NCBI GenBank assembly: GCA_045628725.1
Contig: JAZQPT010000002.1
Coordinates: 1 to 19,320, forward strand
DNA: 19,320 bases
Direction: 5' to 3'
From: JACQGD01 sp045628725
GTDB taxonomy: Bacteria; Patescibacteriota; Saccharimonadia; Saccharimonadales; Saccharimonadaceae
Shown here: piece by piece, positions 6,580 to 14,074 of the stretch
Layout of the letters: every line of letters starts with the position of its first letter
Position numbering within the stretch: position 1 is the first letter of the stretch
Made by a program: the position numbers and the translations under genes
Notes under the pieces: generated by a model
What the model saw: only the letters and a program-made list of their open reading frames with translations
Database searches by the model: none
What the model was told of the DNA's origin: nothing

Positions 6580-7374
6580 TTAAATTGCGCCTGAATTAAG
6601 CCCGTTAAACAGTACAACAACGACAGCTAATACACCGAGCGATAGGAGTGACGGCAACAGTACATCACTACCTCGAACTTCACCATTCTTTACGTACGAG
6701 CTGTACACTCTTTCAGCCAAGAAGCTAATTGCCAATACAACGATTGTTACCTGAGGCAGTTTGATCATTTCGACAAATGGAATTTGGTAAGCAATAAGCC
6801 AGTGAAAAGACACCCAGCCAATCTGCGCCATCACAAATCCCCAAATGAGGCTCATCGTCATCAAATCAGGGTCTGAATAGGCGCTAAGTACGTGACGAGC
6901 AGTCGAATACCCCAAGATAAACATCGCTATCACTACTAGAGATGAAGGCCATCCGTAGGCAACGCTAAATAGCGCGATCGTCCCAATAGCCAGTGCAACG
7001 CCCGCTTGTGCGACGACATAGCTTCTCTTGGTGCGTGGTTTTAGTACAAGTAGCCAGGCGATGTAGAGCAGCGTCAAGATGATTTGCGTTACGACTCCGT
7101 CACCGGTACCGCCATGCCCTGCCGTATACAGCAGAATCACTAGCCCTAGGCTAACAATTATGTCGACCATATTTGCCTGAACGTGCGCCAACCAGTAGCG
7201 TGGACGAACTGCAAGTACTCGCCATTTACTCAATAGAACGAGTGCAAATGCGGGTAGCGGCGATTCCACAACCCAAACAACAATAAGAAGCGCTACTGCC
7301 AAACCAACGTTAAGCAGAAGATACATGAGTTCACTGACGAGCGAGCGGCGCTTTGCTGATCGTAAAAATTCCAT
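6580..7374 (-). CDS. Polytopic membrane protein of unknown function
   Basis: The 264-residue protein is almost entirely hydrophobic, with about eight membrane segments: roughly 18-37, 41-50, 66-84, 95-112, 120-139, 143-157, 172-196, 205-222 and 239-257. Short charged loops include KWRVLAVRPRYW and LKPRTKRSY, with a basic N-terminus (RSAKRRS). I recognise no catalytic motif. It lies between the LCP ligase gene (32-base gap) and the htrA-like gene (48-base gap), all in one direction, so an envelope role is likely but unproven. Two in-frame ATGs are possible, at 7383 and 7374. The 7374 start is preferred because an extended -10 (TGG-TATACT) ends 11 bases before it and only 2 bases before the other. 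Confidence 0.8.
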   Translation of the reverse strand: MEFLRSAKRRSLVSELMYLLLNVGLAVALLIVVWVVESPLPAFALVLLSKWRVLAVRPRYWLAHVQANMVDIIVSLGLVILLYTAGHGGTGDGVVTQIILTLLYIAWLLVLKPRTKRSYVVAQAGVALAIGTIALFSVAYGWPSSLVVIAMFILGYSTARHVLSAYSDPDLMTMSLIWGFVMAQIGWVSFHWLIAYQIPFVEMIKLPQVTIVVLAISFLAERVYSSYVKNGEVRGSDVLLPSLLSLGVLAVVVVLFNGLNSGAI

Positions 7375-7385
7375 AGACTTCATTT

Positions 7386-7394
7386 AGTATACCA
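7386..7394 (-). promoter_or_regulatory. Extended -10 promoter inside the envelope gene group
   Basis: On the minus strand TGG precedes TATACT (7386-7391). The predicted start at 7379 is 5 nt before the ATG at 7374. The -35 position (CAGATT) is poor. It could supply transcripts of the membrane protein and htrA-like genes independently of the LCP gene. Confidence 0.5.
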
Positions 7395-7406
7395 TATGGT
7401 CCGTAG

Positions 7407-9074
7407 TTAATCTGTGACGCCTGTTGCTGGCTGCTCACCAACAATAACGACAAACTTAGTACCCTCGGCAACCGTGATTGGCGGAGGCGTCTTTTTGATT
7501 GTCACGTTATACATCTTTTTTAATTTTGCTGCCGTACCACTGTTACCTTCGCCTATTTGATACACCGTATAGGCGCCGTACGTACCATCAGGTGCATTCC
7601 CGATAGTTCTAATAGTGAAGTTCTGTTGTTTTAGTTTATCCGCTTCTGTCTGTGCGACACCTGGCGTGCCTGACCCGTTAAGTACCGTAATCGGTGCACC
7701 TTCGCGAATAGCTGGATCGCTGGAAAGATTTTTCTTTAGTAGTGCCTGCAAATCGTCGTATTCATAAGTACCCGCAGTTGGACGGACCACACTCATACCA
7801 TTTACCATACCCGTTCCCATGATAGGCGTATCGCCGTCAATCAAGCTGATCGATTTAATATCCTCGCTCTTTGTATCTTTTGCGATATCAACGAGTGTAC
7901 GGAATTCTTTTGTCTCGAACGTTGTGCGAAGATTGTTCCCGAGTGCATCTATCAGACTAGTTACTTTACCAAAATCAGTAAGTACACCAGCGCTGACTGC
8001 CTTTTCGCGAATTGCTTTTACGATCTTTTGCTGGTTCTTCTCGCGGTCAAAGTTTGACTGTTCAAATCCATAAGTAGGAGCTGCGTCCCCGCGGGCCTGT
8101 GCAAGATAAAGGGCGTGTTCTGCATCAAGGACTGCTGGTCCGTTTGGGTAGTCAATAAAGTGGCCGCTCGGTGGACATCGTCGCAACACCTCAGCTCGAC
8201 TCACCTTTCGGTCGCCAACGCCACACTTCCAGTCAAAGTTACTGTCCATTTGACCACGAGGATTTCGACTTTCGATGTTAACAGTAATCGTGCCACCGAC
8301 AGCGTTAACCATGTCACGCATTACCGTATAGTTAACGTTTACCCCGTACTGGATCTCCATTCCGAAGATTCCACCGATAAATCCAGCTTCCTTTATAAGA
8401 GCCTTGCGGTCTTCTTCGACACCTTCGCCTTCGTGCACACAGTTATAGTATTCATTAATTTTGCCGGCATAGCCTGAGTTACATGCTTGACCATATTTGA
8501 CGTATAAATCACGCGGAATACTGATCATGTACACGTTTTTAGCATTCTGATCGACGCTCATAATCATCATCGAATCGGTTAGGTTACCGCCTTGATGCCC
8601 CGGATCGTCCTCAGAAGTACCAAGTATGAGAACGTTACTGCGTCCGTTGCTATCCATTTTAAGTGGCGTATGTTGCACGAGATCCAAGAAATTACCCTGC
8701 AAAACGTTTCCGCTCGCCATCATCGCCCGAATGCCAACATATCCACCAACCCCAAGAATGATGATGATAAATAGAATAATCAGTCGTTTTATAAGCTTAC
8801 GGCGTTTGGCTTTTTGTTCAGGACTTCGACGTTTCTTGCCCTTTTTTTCGACAGGAGTATCGATACCTTTTAGCGATTCGTCAATTTCGCTACGTCGCAA
8901 ACCGCCACTAGATTTAAGTGGTGGTTTAGTGTTGCCCGCGGTATGAAGCTCTCGAAGTGCCGTAGGTGCTGGTGCTGCCGAAGCAGTCTTTTGCTTGCTG
9001 TGAAGCTCACCAATCTGTCCACCACTACGCCGAGAAACAAACCCATCTATCGAATTACTTTGTTTTCGTATCAT
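7407..9074 (-). CDS. LytR-CpsA-Psr (LCP) family glycopolymer transferase with LytR_C domain
   Basis: LCP enzymes move glycopolymers from a lipid carrier onto peptidoglycan on the outer face of the membrane. The 555-residue protein has a basic cytoplasmic N-terminus (about 1-97, ending KKGKKRRSPEQKAKRRKLIKR), one membrane segment (about 98-117) and the LCP domain (about 140-390). That domain contains NVLILGTSEDD (147-157), TDSMMIMSVD and the conserved IPRDLYV with R188. A C-terminal LytR_C-type domain (about 455-550) starts at APITVLNGSGTPGVA. The N-terminus is longer than in typical Firmicutes LytR. The ATG at 9074 has AGGAG 9 bases upstream. A possible -10 (TATAGT, 9089-9094) lies so close that this AGGAG might not be transcribed. 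It is divergent from lepB and heads the group with the membrane protein and htrA-like genes; galU at 12051 may feed the same surface polymer. Confidence 0.92.
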   Translation of the reverse strand: MIRKQSNSIDGFVSRRSGGQIGELHSKQKTASAAPAPTALRELHTAGNTKPPLKSSGGLRRSEIDESLKGIDTPVEKKGKKRRSPEQKAKRRKLIKRLIILFIIIILGVGGYVGIRAMMASGNVLQGNFLDLVQHTPLKMDSNGRSNVLILGTSEDDPGHQGGNLTDSMMIMSVDQNAKNVYMISIPRDLYVKYGQACNSGYAGKINEYYNCVHEGEGVEEDRKALIKEAGFIGGIFGMEIQYGVNVNYTVMRDMVNAVGGTITVNIESRNPRGQMDSNFDWKCGVGDRKVSRAEVLRRCPPSGHFIDYPNGPAVLDAEHALYLAQARGDAAPTYGFEQSNFDREKNQQKIVKAIREKAVSAGVLTDFGKVTSLIDALGNNLRTTFETKEFRTLVDIAKDTKSEDIKSISLIDGDTPIMGTGMVNGMSVVRPTAGTYEYDDLQALLKKNLSSDPAIREGAPITVLNGSGTPGVAQTEADKLKQQNFTIRTIGNAPDGTYGAYTVYQIGEGNSGTAAKLKKMYNVTIKKTPPPITVAEGTKFVVIVGEQPATGVTD

Positions 9075-9088
9075 AAATTACTTCTCCT

Positions 9089-9117
9089 ACTATACAGAAT
9101 TCTTTTCTATATTGAAA
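9089..9117 (-). promoter_or_regulatory. Possible promoter of the LCP gene
   Basis: On the minus strand TTTCAA (9112-9117, 3 of 6 matches to -35) is followed by a 17-base spacer and TATAGT (9089-9094). The predicted start near 9082 gives a leader of about 8 nt and would exclude the AGGAG at 9084-9088 from the mRNA, so either the start site or the role of that AGGAG needs testing. Confidence 0.4.
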
Positions 9118-9171
9118 TCGTAAAATGGTTTTGTTTTAGCTGAAATCCTAGCGGTTTTATAGCATATCCTA

Positions 9172-9177
9172 TATAGT
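9172..9177 (+). promoter_or_regulatory. Probable -10 element of lepB, predicted leaderless
   Basis: TATAGT ends 8 bases before the lepB ATG at 9186, and an overlapping TATATA sits at 9170-9175. No convincing -35 or TGN extension is visible, so this is weaker than the other promoters. No Shine-Dalgarno precedes lepB. Confidence 0.4.
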
Positions 9178-9185
9178 GGTTATGA

Positions 9186-9785
9186 ATGGACACATCATTT
9201 TCTAAACGTCACCCTATCTTAAAGGACGCACTAAGTCTGCTAATTTTTGCCGTGTGCGTATTTATTGGCACGGTCCTTATCAACACCTATATATTTCGTA
9301 GCTTTAATGTTGAAGGACCAAGCATGGAAAAGACCCTTTATACCGGTGACCGACTCATCGTTAACAGGGTTCCCGTTACTTTGGCACAGCTGCAAAACAA
9401 AGCCTACATCCCTGAACGCGGTCAGATTATCGTCTTTAAAAACCCCCTCTATACAGGCAGCACTGCGGAAGAATTTATCGTAAAGCGCGTTATCGCTTTT
9501 CCAGGTGAACATGTCGTGTTGAATAACGGCCAGTATACTGTCTATAACACTAAGTATCCTAACGGATTCAATCCCGACGATTACAACAACGGAGAGCCAG
9601 GCAGCCCAACGAGCGGCACTGTCGATACCGTTGTACCTAATGGTGAACTTTTCGTAAGCGGCGATCATCGTCAAGATAACTATTCATATGATTCACGAAA
9701 TGGCCTAGGAACGATACCGTTTTATGACATCATAGGACCCGTTAGCCTCCGCGTTTTCCCGTTCACTGGCATCCGAACCTTTTAG
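9186..9785 (+). CDS. lepB: Signal peptidase I
   Basis: Signal peptidase I cuts signal peptides from exported proteins on the outer face of the membrane using a Ser/Lys dyad. The 199-residue protein has one N-terminal membrane segment (about 15-36). The catalytic serine S46 lies in NVEGPSMEKTL, the catalytic lysine K100 in EFIVKRVIAFPGE, and the last conserved box is SGDHRQDNYSYDSRNGLG, ending in GPVSLRVFPF. All conserved boxes are present, and the length is typical of the short Gram-positive type. An upstream ATG at 9182 is out of frame. The gene ends in tandem TAG TAG stops and is followed by a strong terminator. Its likely clients in this window are the signal-peptide-bearing surface proteins. 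Confidence 0.96.
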   Translation: MDTSFSKRHPILKDALSLLIFAVCVFIGTVLINTYIFRSFNVEGPSMEKTLYTGDRLIVNRVPVTLAQLQNKAYIPERGQIIVFKNPLYTGSTAEEFIVKRVIAFPGEHVVLNNGQYTVYNTKYPNGFNPDDYNNGEPGSPTSGTVDTVVPNGELFVSGDHRQDNYSYDSRNGLGTIPFYDIIGPVSLRVFPFTGIRTF

Positions 9786-9828
9786 TAGTTTAAGTAATCC
9801 TAGGCAGACTGCATGTACGTCATAAAAC

Positions 9829-9858
9829 AAATACTCCCATATCCTGGGAGTATTTTTA
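9829..9858 (+). terminator. Bidirectional terminator between lepB and parB
   Basis: AAATACTCCC (9829-9838) pairs perfectly with GGGAGTATTT (9846-9855) around a 7-base loop and is followed by TT on the plus strand. On the minus strand the trailing sequence TTTGTTTTATG also suits termination of parB. The convergent arrangement of lepB and parB fits a shared terminator. Confidence 0.9.
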
Positions 9859-9875
9859 TAGATGCTACGTAATGA

Positions 9876-10760
9876 CTATGCCTCTAGAATCTTCTGAATC
9901 CTTGCAAGCTCATCTCCACTCTTAAAGCCAATCACGATCTTGCCTGCGCCTTTTGCGTTCGTTCGAATATCAATTGACGTCTTGAAGCGAGATTCGAGTA
10001 CTTTAATTTCGCGCTCGTGTGTCGTTACGATCGGTTTTGCTTTTGGTGATTTTGGCTGTTCGCCACCCTTTTTGAGGTTAACAATAAACTGCTCAATCCG
10101 ACGCGAACTCCATTCTTCTTTTAGAATTTGTGGGAGGATTTGATTAATCAGGCTTTCATCAAGATTAACTAACGGACGAGCTTGTCCTTCACGTAGTTTA
10201 CCCTCAGCAAGCGCCTGGCGAACGTTCGCCGGTAGTCGCAATAACCGCAGAGTGTTACTGACTGCACTGACCGATTTACCACCTACGCGTACGCCTATCT
10301 CTTCGAGCGAGAGGTTAAACTGGTCACGTAGCTTTAAGTATGCCGTTGCGGTCTCTAGTACATTCAAGTCGCGCCTTTGCAGGTTCTCGATAAGTGATAA
10401 TTCTAGTTTGTGCTGATTACTGAGTGTCCGTACGAGTGCCGGAATCTTACTAAGACCTGCTTTTTGCGAAGCCCGATAGCGACGTTCGCCGGCAACGATT
10501 TGATAACCGTCAGCGTAGGGCGTGACAACAATTGGCTGCAAGATACCGTGTTCGCGAATCGAAGCGGCCATTCCATCTAGAGCAGCTTCGTCAAAAGTGC
10601 GTCGTGGCTGATCGGGGTCGGGTGTAATCTCGGAAAGCTTAATGTGCCGTAGTTCGGACATTTTTTCGTCTTGCGCAGCAGTCGGGTCAAATGACTCATC
10701 AAGAAGTTCCGTTGGTATTAACGAAGAAAATCCACGACCAAGTCCTTTTTTAATTGCCAT
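9876..10760 (-). CDS. parB: Chromosome-partitioning protein ParB
   Basis: ParB binds parS sites, loads as a CTP-dependent clamp and works with ParA to segregate the origin region. The 294-residue protein starts with the typical KKGLGRGFSSLIP. The N-terminal CTPase domain includes ITPDPDQPRRTFDEAAL and the GERRYRA motif (91-97), and ENLQRRDLN lies at about 125-133. A helix-turn-helix occupies about 149-172 (SLEEIGVRVGGKSVSAVSNTL), and the C-terminal dimerisation domain is about 246-294. The ATG at 10760 has AGGGGA about 6 bases upstream and lies 8 bases after the parA stop, so the two are co-transcribed. No parS-like TGTTTCACGTGAAACA was seen in the window. Confidence 0.96.
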   Translation of the reverse strand: MAIKKGLGRGFSSLIPTELLDESFDPTAAQDEKMSELRHIKLSEITPDPDQPRRTFDEAALDGMAASIREHGILQPIVVTPYADGYQIVAGERRYRASQKAGLSKIPALVRTLSNQHKLELSLIENLQRRDLNVLETATAYLKLRDQFNLSLEEIGVRVGGKSVSAVSNTLRLLRLPANVRQALAEGKLREGQARPLVNLDESLINQILPQILKEEWSSRRIEQFIVNLKKGGEQPKSPKAKPIVTTHEREIKVLESRFKTSIDIRTNAKGAGKIVIGFKSGDELARIQKILEA

Positions 10761-10768
10761 ATTATCCC

Positions 10769-11530
10769 CTATCCAATTCGTTCTAATAATTCTTTAGTAA
10801 CCGCTTTGTACGCCCGAGCACCCTTGCTCCATCGGTCATATGCCCCAACAGGCAGTCCGTGACTCGGCGCTTCGGCAAGGCGAATATTGCGCGGAATCGT
10901 ATGATCAAAGACCTTACCTGGAAAGTGCTTTTTGATCTCTTCGTACACTTGCCCACTAAGGGTTGTTCGACTATCAATCATGGTTGGCAGTACGCCAATT
11001 AAATCGAGTGTAGGGTTCATACTCTTACGTACGAGCTTCATTGTCTCTAGAAGCTGCCCTAATCCCTCTAGCGCATAAAATTCAGCCTGTACCGGCAATA
11101 GTACATATCGCGCTGCAATTAATCCGTTCACCGTTAATAGACTCAGGCTAGGCGGACTATCAATGATGATAATTTCGTAATCTTCGGACGTTGCGAGCGC
11201 TTGCTTTAGTTTAGTAAATTTCTGCTGCGCACCAGCCATTTCGACTTCTGTGTTTGCAAGGTGTGGTGTCGAGGGCGCAAGATATAGGTTCTTGTGCTCT
11301 GTTGGAATAACGACGTGGCGCAGTAATTTACCGCCGACAAGTGCATCGGCAATCGTCAGTTCGAGCATTTGTTTGTCTATGCCGAGTCCGCTTGTTGCAT
11401 TCCCCTGAGGGTCAAGGTCGACAAGAAGAACTTTTTTGCCAGCCTTTGCCAGGTAGTAAGCAACATTAACAGCGGTCGTCGTTTTACCAACGCCACCTTT
11501 TTGATTTGTTACTGCAATTACGGTCGCCAC
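10769..11530 (-). CDS. parA: Chromosome-partitioning ATPase ParA (Soj type)
   Basis: The 253-residue protein is a deviant Walker-type ATPase. K11-GGVGKTTT is the P-loop, with the signature lysine at 11 and the catalytic lysine at 16. DLDPQGNATSG (38-48) is the second motif, and IIIIDSPPSLSLL the Walker B. It lacks an N-terminal DNA-binding extension, as expected of chromosomal Soj-type ParA rather than P1-type plasmid proteins. The start is GTG at 11530, supported by AGGGG about 9 bases upstream and by the family's N-terminus (TVIAVTNQKGG). It forms an operon with parB. Confidence 0.96.
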   Translation of the reverse strand: MATVIAVTNQKGGVGKTTTAVNVAYYLAKAGKKVLLVDLDPQGNATSGLGIDKQMLELTIADALVGGKLLRHVVIPTEHKNLYLAPSTPHLANTEVEMAGAQQKFTKLKQALATSEDYEIIIIDSPPSLSLLTVNGLIAARYVLLPVQAEFYALEGLGQLLETMKLVRKSMNPTLDLIGVLPTMIDSRTTLSGQVYEEIKKHFPGKVFDHTIPRNIRLAEAPSHGLPVGAYDRWSKGARAYKAVTKELLERIG

Positions 11531-11557
11531 TGTTTATTTCCCCTACTCATTTGCACT

Positions 11558-11566
11558 ATTATAGCA
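11558..11566 (-). promoter_or_regulatory. Extended -10 promoter of parA-parB
   Basis: On the minus strand TGC precedes a consensus TATAAT (11558-11563). The predicted start near 11551 gives a leader of about 21 nt containing the Shine-Dalgarno. A TTGACA sits only 9 bases upstream of the -10, too close to serve as its -35. Confidence 0.65.
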
Positions 11567-11610
11567 TGAGCGTGTCAAATAGTGAGAGATGTTGAAATTA
11601 TTTACCAATA

Positions 11611-11645
11611 AAAATAACCCCCGCTATTTTTGCAGGGGTTATTAT
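11611..11645 (-). terminator. Rho-independent terminator after rplU
   Basis: On the minus strand AATAACCCC pairs with GGGGTTATT (arms at 11635-11643 and 11613-11621), with an inner GC pair extending the stem, and is followed by a T-rich tail (TTTATTGG). It isolates rplU from parA. Confidence 0.85.
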
Positions 11646-11658
11646 CGCTCTAATGCGA

Positions 11659-11967
11659 TTACTTGATCGAAGCAATTTCGATACGTGAGTATTTTTGGCG
11701 GTGACCATTTTCTTTGTGAACACGCTTCTTTGCTTTGTAGCGAATGATGCGGATCTTTTCACCTTTAACGAGGTCATCGAGGACTTTCGCTTTAACGACT
11801 ACACCTTTGACCGTTGGTGTGCCGACGGTGGTATTATCACCATCAATAACCAACAGTGCATCAAGAGTGAGCTCTTTAGTTCCTTCCGGGAGGAGGTCCA
11901 CCAGGAGGGTCTCTTTTTCGGTAACAACGAATTGTTTGCCACCGACCTTAACGACTGCTTTTGTCAT
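11659..11967 (-). CDS. rplU: 50S ribosomal protein L21 (bL21)
   Basis: The 102-residue protein has the normal length and family motifs: AVVKVGGKQFVV at the N-terminus, then LLVIDGDNTTVGTPTVKGVVVKAKV and the C-terminal signature KIRIIRYKAKKRVHKENGHRQKYSRIEI. L21 binds 23S rRNA in domain II. The ATG at 11967 has AAGGA 7 bases upstream. It has its own promoter and terminator and so is a single-gene unit. The usual partner rpmA (L27) is not beside it. Confidence 0.96.
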   Translation of the reverse strand: MTKAVVKVGGKQFVVTEKETLLVDLLPEGTKELTLDALLVIDGDNTTVGTPTVKGVVVKAKVLDDLVKGEKIRIIRYKAKKRVHKENGHRQKYSRIEIASIK

Positions 11968-12003
11968 ATGATTCCTTATAAATTACTTGTCAATCAGTGC
12001 TTC

Positions 12004-12032
12004 ATTGTAACAGATGTAGCGCCATATGACAA
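12004..12032 (-). promoter_or_regulatory. Promoter of rplU
   Basis: On the minus strand TTGTCA (12027-12032), a 17-base spacer and TACAAT (12004-12009) with a preceding TGT form a near-consensus promoter with an extended -10. The predicted start near 11997 gives a leader of about 30 nt, too short for the structured L21 leader known in Firmicutes. Confidence 0.8.
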
Positions 12033-12050
12033 GGGCCGAGTCGGTTTATA

Positions 12051-12875
12051 TTACGCAGTACCCCGAACGACGACGTCGTTAGCATGCAACCATCCATGAA
12101 CATTGCCCCCGTCAAGGAACTGCCCCTGCGCCGGGATAACCTGAACAGCGCCACCCGCAAGCACATACTGATTGATCGGCTCTGTTAAAAGGAACTCGCC
12201 AGAAATATCAAGATTACAATAATTGTAGATTTGAACCAGCAGTTCGTAGTTCAGAATATATTTACTGACGTTTATGTAGTTGCTCGGGGCTTTATCTACT
12301 GCGGGCTTTTCGACGATCTTCTCGAACATGCCAGTGTCCTCCTGGAACTGTATCACGCCGTAGCGGCTGACTTCACTGCGAGGAACCTCGACCGCCAACA
12401 TAGAATTTGCGCCTTCTTGAGTTACTGCTTTTTGACGGAGGAGCTCTGAAGAGCCGTCAGCGTTATACATAAAATCATCACCCATCAGCACGGCGGCAGA
12501 CTCACCCTTTGCAAGATACGGAACGCACAAAGCAACAGGTACGGCAGTACCGTATTTCTGATTTGAATCTTGTTCGATATAGTGGAACTGAATATTCTGA
12601 GGAGGATGAACAATCTGGAGGAGATCCTGCCTACCGTTATTGCTGAGGTACTGGTTCAGTGATTGATTCTCACTAAAGTATGCCCGCAGCTGAGTACTTC
12701 CCTGACTGACAACAAAATAGATATCTGTAATTCCAGCTTGGACGCAATCTTTGACGATGTAATCAACAAGTGGTCGATTGCCAATTGGCAACATACATTT
12801 CTCGATTGCTTTTGTAATTGGCAGCCGGCGCGTTCCCCACCCGGCAACGGGAATAATTGCTTTTGTAACTGGCAT
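12051..12875 (-). CDS. galU: UTP-glucose-1-phosphate uridylyltransferase
   Basis: GalU makes UDP-glucose from UTP and glucose-1-phosphate, a precursor for surface glycans. The 274-residue protein has the nucleotide-binding signature AIIPVAGWGTRRLPITKAIEK (about 6-26) and the metal/sugar site GDDFMYN. YGVIQF then EKIVEKPAVDKAPSNY match the conserved EKP region. The motif usually read KEMLP is K-C-MLP here. It is a little shorter than the E. coli enzyme (about 300). Related thymidylyltransferases are possible, but the N-terminal KAIIPVAGWGTR with TKAIEK favours GalU. The ATG at 12875 has AAGGA about 9 bases upstream. It may supply sugar donors for the polymer attached by the LCP enzyme at 7407-9074. 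Confidence 0.9.
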   Translation of the reverse strand: MPVTKAIIPVAGWGTRRLPITKAIEKCMLPIGNRPLVDYIVKDCVQAGITDIYFVVSQGSTQLRAYFSENQSLNQYLSNNGRQDLLQIVHPPQNIQFHYIEQDSNQKYGTAVPVALCVPYLAKGESAAVLMGDDFMYNADGSSELLRQKAVTQEGANSMLAVEVPRSEVSRYGVIQFQEDTGMFEKIVEKPAVDKAPSNYINVSKYILNYELLVQIYNYCNLDISGEFLLTEPINQYVLAGGAVQVIPAQGQFLDGGNVHGWLHANDVVVRGTA

Positions 12876-12907
12876 TGTATGGTGTCCTTTTTATTCGTGT
12901 TTAGATT

Positions 12908-12916
12908 ATCATATCA
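12908..12916 (-). promoter_or_regulatory. Possible extended -10 promoter of galU
   Basis: On the minus strand TGA precedes TATGAT (12908-12913). The predicted start near 12901 leaves a leader of about 25 nt containing the Shine-Dalgarno. No good -35 is visible. Confidence 0.45.
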
Positions 12917-12937
12917 TTTTTTAAGCAGAGGTGACAC

Positions 12938-14008
12938 TCACACAAGCTGTCGCTGACGATAGCGAAGTGTATGCACGCCAACGACTGCAGTACCAGCAGC
13001 GAGCATCATACCCACTACCCACCAATACCAGGCGACACCAAAAATATACCAGCCGCTTTCAGTTGCCTGTAGTAGCTCGCGGGTGTCACTTGCGGCAATC
13101 GTCTTTACGGGCGTCAAAGGTCTCGATTGATTCACCCCTAACACAGTCGGCTCTATACTTTGGTTCTGGGGCTGCCCGGCGTCATCAGTTAAGTCATCGA
13201 CAGCTACACCGTAGAGCGTCGCCTGCGCCGTTTCGGGAATGACCGGCGCAATAAATACACCAATCTCTTGCGCAAGGGAGATACTCGGTAATACGATCAT
13301 CGGAGGCTCTGCTGGCTTTACTGGCGGCGGTGCTGTAAACGATAGCGATTGGATTGCCTTGTCCGATTCGTTCCCGTCGCCACTTTGCCTTAGCGCTACA
13401 ACCTCGACGTTGTAAGTACCGTCTGTAATAGTAGCTGGAATTGTCGCATACCATGCATACATACCGGTTGGCTCTGCCTCACTAGCTACGTTGACGACCG
13501 AATTGATAACAGCACCGCCGAGCGTAATCCGAAAATCTACATCAGAGCGAGACACCTGCCCGCTAATGACACGATCCTTCGTTGACGGATTAAGGGTTAC
13601 TAAAGGCGTATCATTCAGAACTCTGACTTGTTTTGTGACGGAGTTCGTCCAGGTGCCGTTAGTCTTTGCACCGTACCTAACGGCGTATTCACCGTCTTGG
13701 ACCGTTCGGGTATTCCACGAAACAACCAGTTTCGTTTGCCCTGCCCCGCCCTGTTCTTTAATAGGCTGAGCGAGCGGCGATCCGTCACTATGAACAATTT
13801 CGAGTACCGATGATTGAACTTGGCTATTGGCAATATCCAGGATAATTTCTTGCTGATTACGTAGATCGCCGGTGCCCGCAGTCAGAGTAAATATACTCTC
13901 TTCGGCGTAAACATGAGACGAAGCGACGACGGAAACTACCACAGCGACAGCCGCAAAAACAAGCGGATAAACACGCTTTCCCATCAGCTGGTACTGTTGC
14001 TTTTTCAT
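12938..14008 (-). CDS. Secreted, C-terminally anchored surface protein with Ig-like modules
   Basis: The 356-residue protein starts with a classic signal peptide (basic MKKQQYQLMGKR, hydrophobic core about 14-30, likely cut after VYA at 35). Beta-rich Ig/Bacterial-Ig-like sequence follows, with repeats such as DGEYAVRYGAKTNGTW and DGTYNVEVVALRQSGDG. A Pro-rich linker (APPPVKPAEPP) comes next, and a C-terminal membrane segment (about 322-346) ends in a short basic tail (RYRQRQLV). It should face outward and stay anchored. Function is unknown; adhesion or a structural surface role is a guess. A GTG at 14023 would extend it by 5 residues, but GGAGGGTGA sits about 5 bases before the ATG at 14008. 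It is the only gene here ending in TGA. Confidence 0.85.
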   Translation of the reverse strand: MKKQQYQLMGKRVYPLVFAAVAVVVSVVASSHVYAEESIFTLTAGTGDLRNQQEIILDIANSQVQSSVLEIVHSDGSPLAQPIKEQGGAGQTKLVVSWNTRTVQDGEYAVRYGAKTNGTWTNSVTKQVRVLNDTPLVTLNPSTKDRVISGQVSRSDVDFRITLGGAVINSVVNVASEAEPTGMYAWYATIPATITDGTYNVEVVALRQSGDGNESDKAIQSLSFTAPPPVKPAEPPMIVLPSISLAQEIGVFIAPVIPETAQATLYGVAVDDLTDDAGQPQNQSIEPTVLGVNQSRPLTPVKTIAASDTRELLQATESGWYIFGVAWYWWVVGMMLAAGTAVVGVHTLRYRQRQLV

Positions 14009-14046
14009 CGATTCACCCTCCACATACTCACGATATGTTACCTACA

Positions 14047-14055
14047 ATTATATCA
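14047..14055 (-). promoter_or_regulatory. Extended -10 promoter of the Ig-like surface protein gene
   Basis: On the minus strand TGA precedes consensus TATAAT (14047-14052). The predicted start near 14040 gives a leader of about 32 nt with a strong Shine-Dalgarno. The 10-mer TACAATTATA at 14043-14052 is identical to the core of the divergent promoter at 4443-4452. Confidence 0.6.
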
Positions 14056-14074
14056 TAAGCAAATTATAGACAGG

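Noticed and set aside
8115..8477. Plus-strand reading frames inside the LCP gene and other well-supported genes
   Set aside because: They are shadows of confidently identified genes on the other strand, lack Shine-Dalgarno or promoter signals and have no family motifs.
9876..11530. A parS centromere site near parA-parB
   Set aside because: I looked for TGTTTCACGTGAAACA-like palindromes by eye throughout the window and found only partial matches such as TGTTTCAAAT at 14761. None is a convincing site.
12938..12940. TGA read as a sense codon (as glycine in some Patescibacteria)
   Set aside because: Reading through adds only eight codons before another TGA and removes the natural basic C-terminal tail. 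No recognised gene contains an internal TGA.
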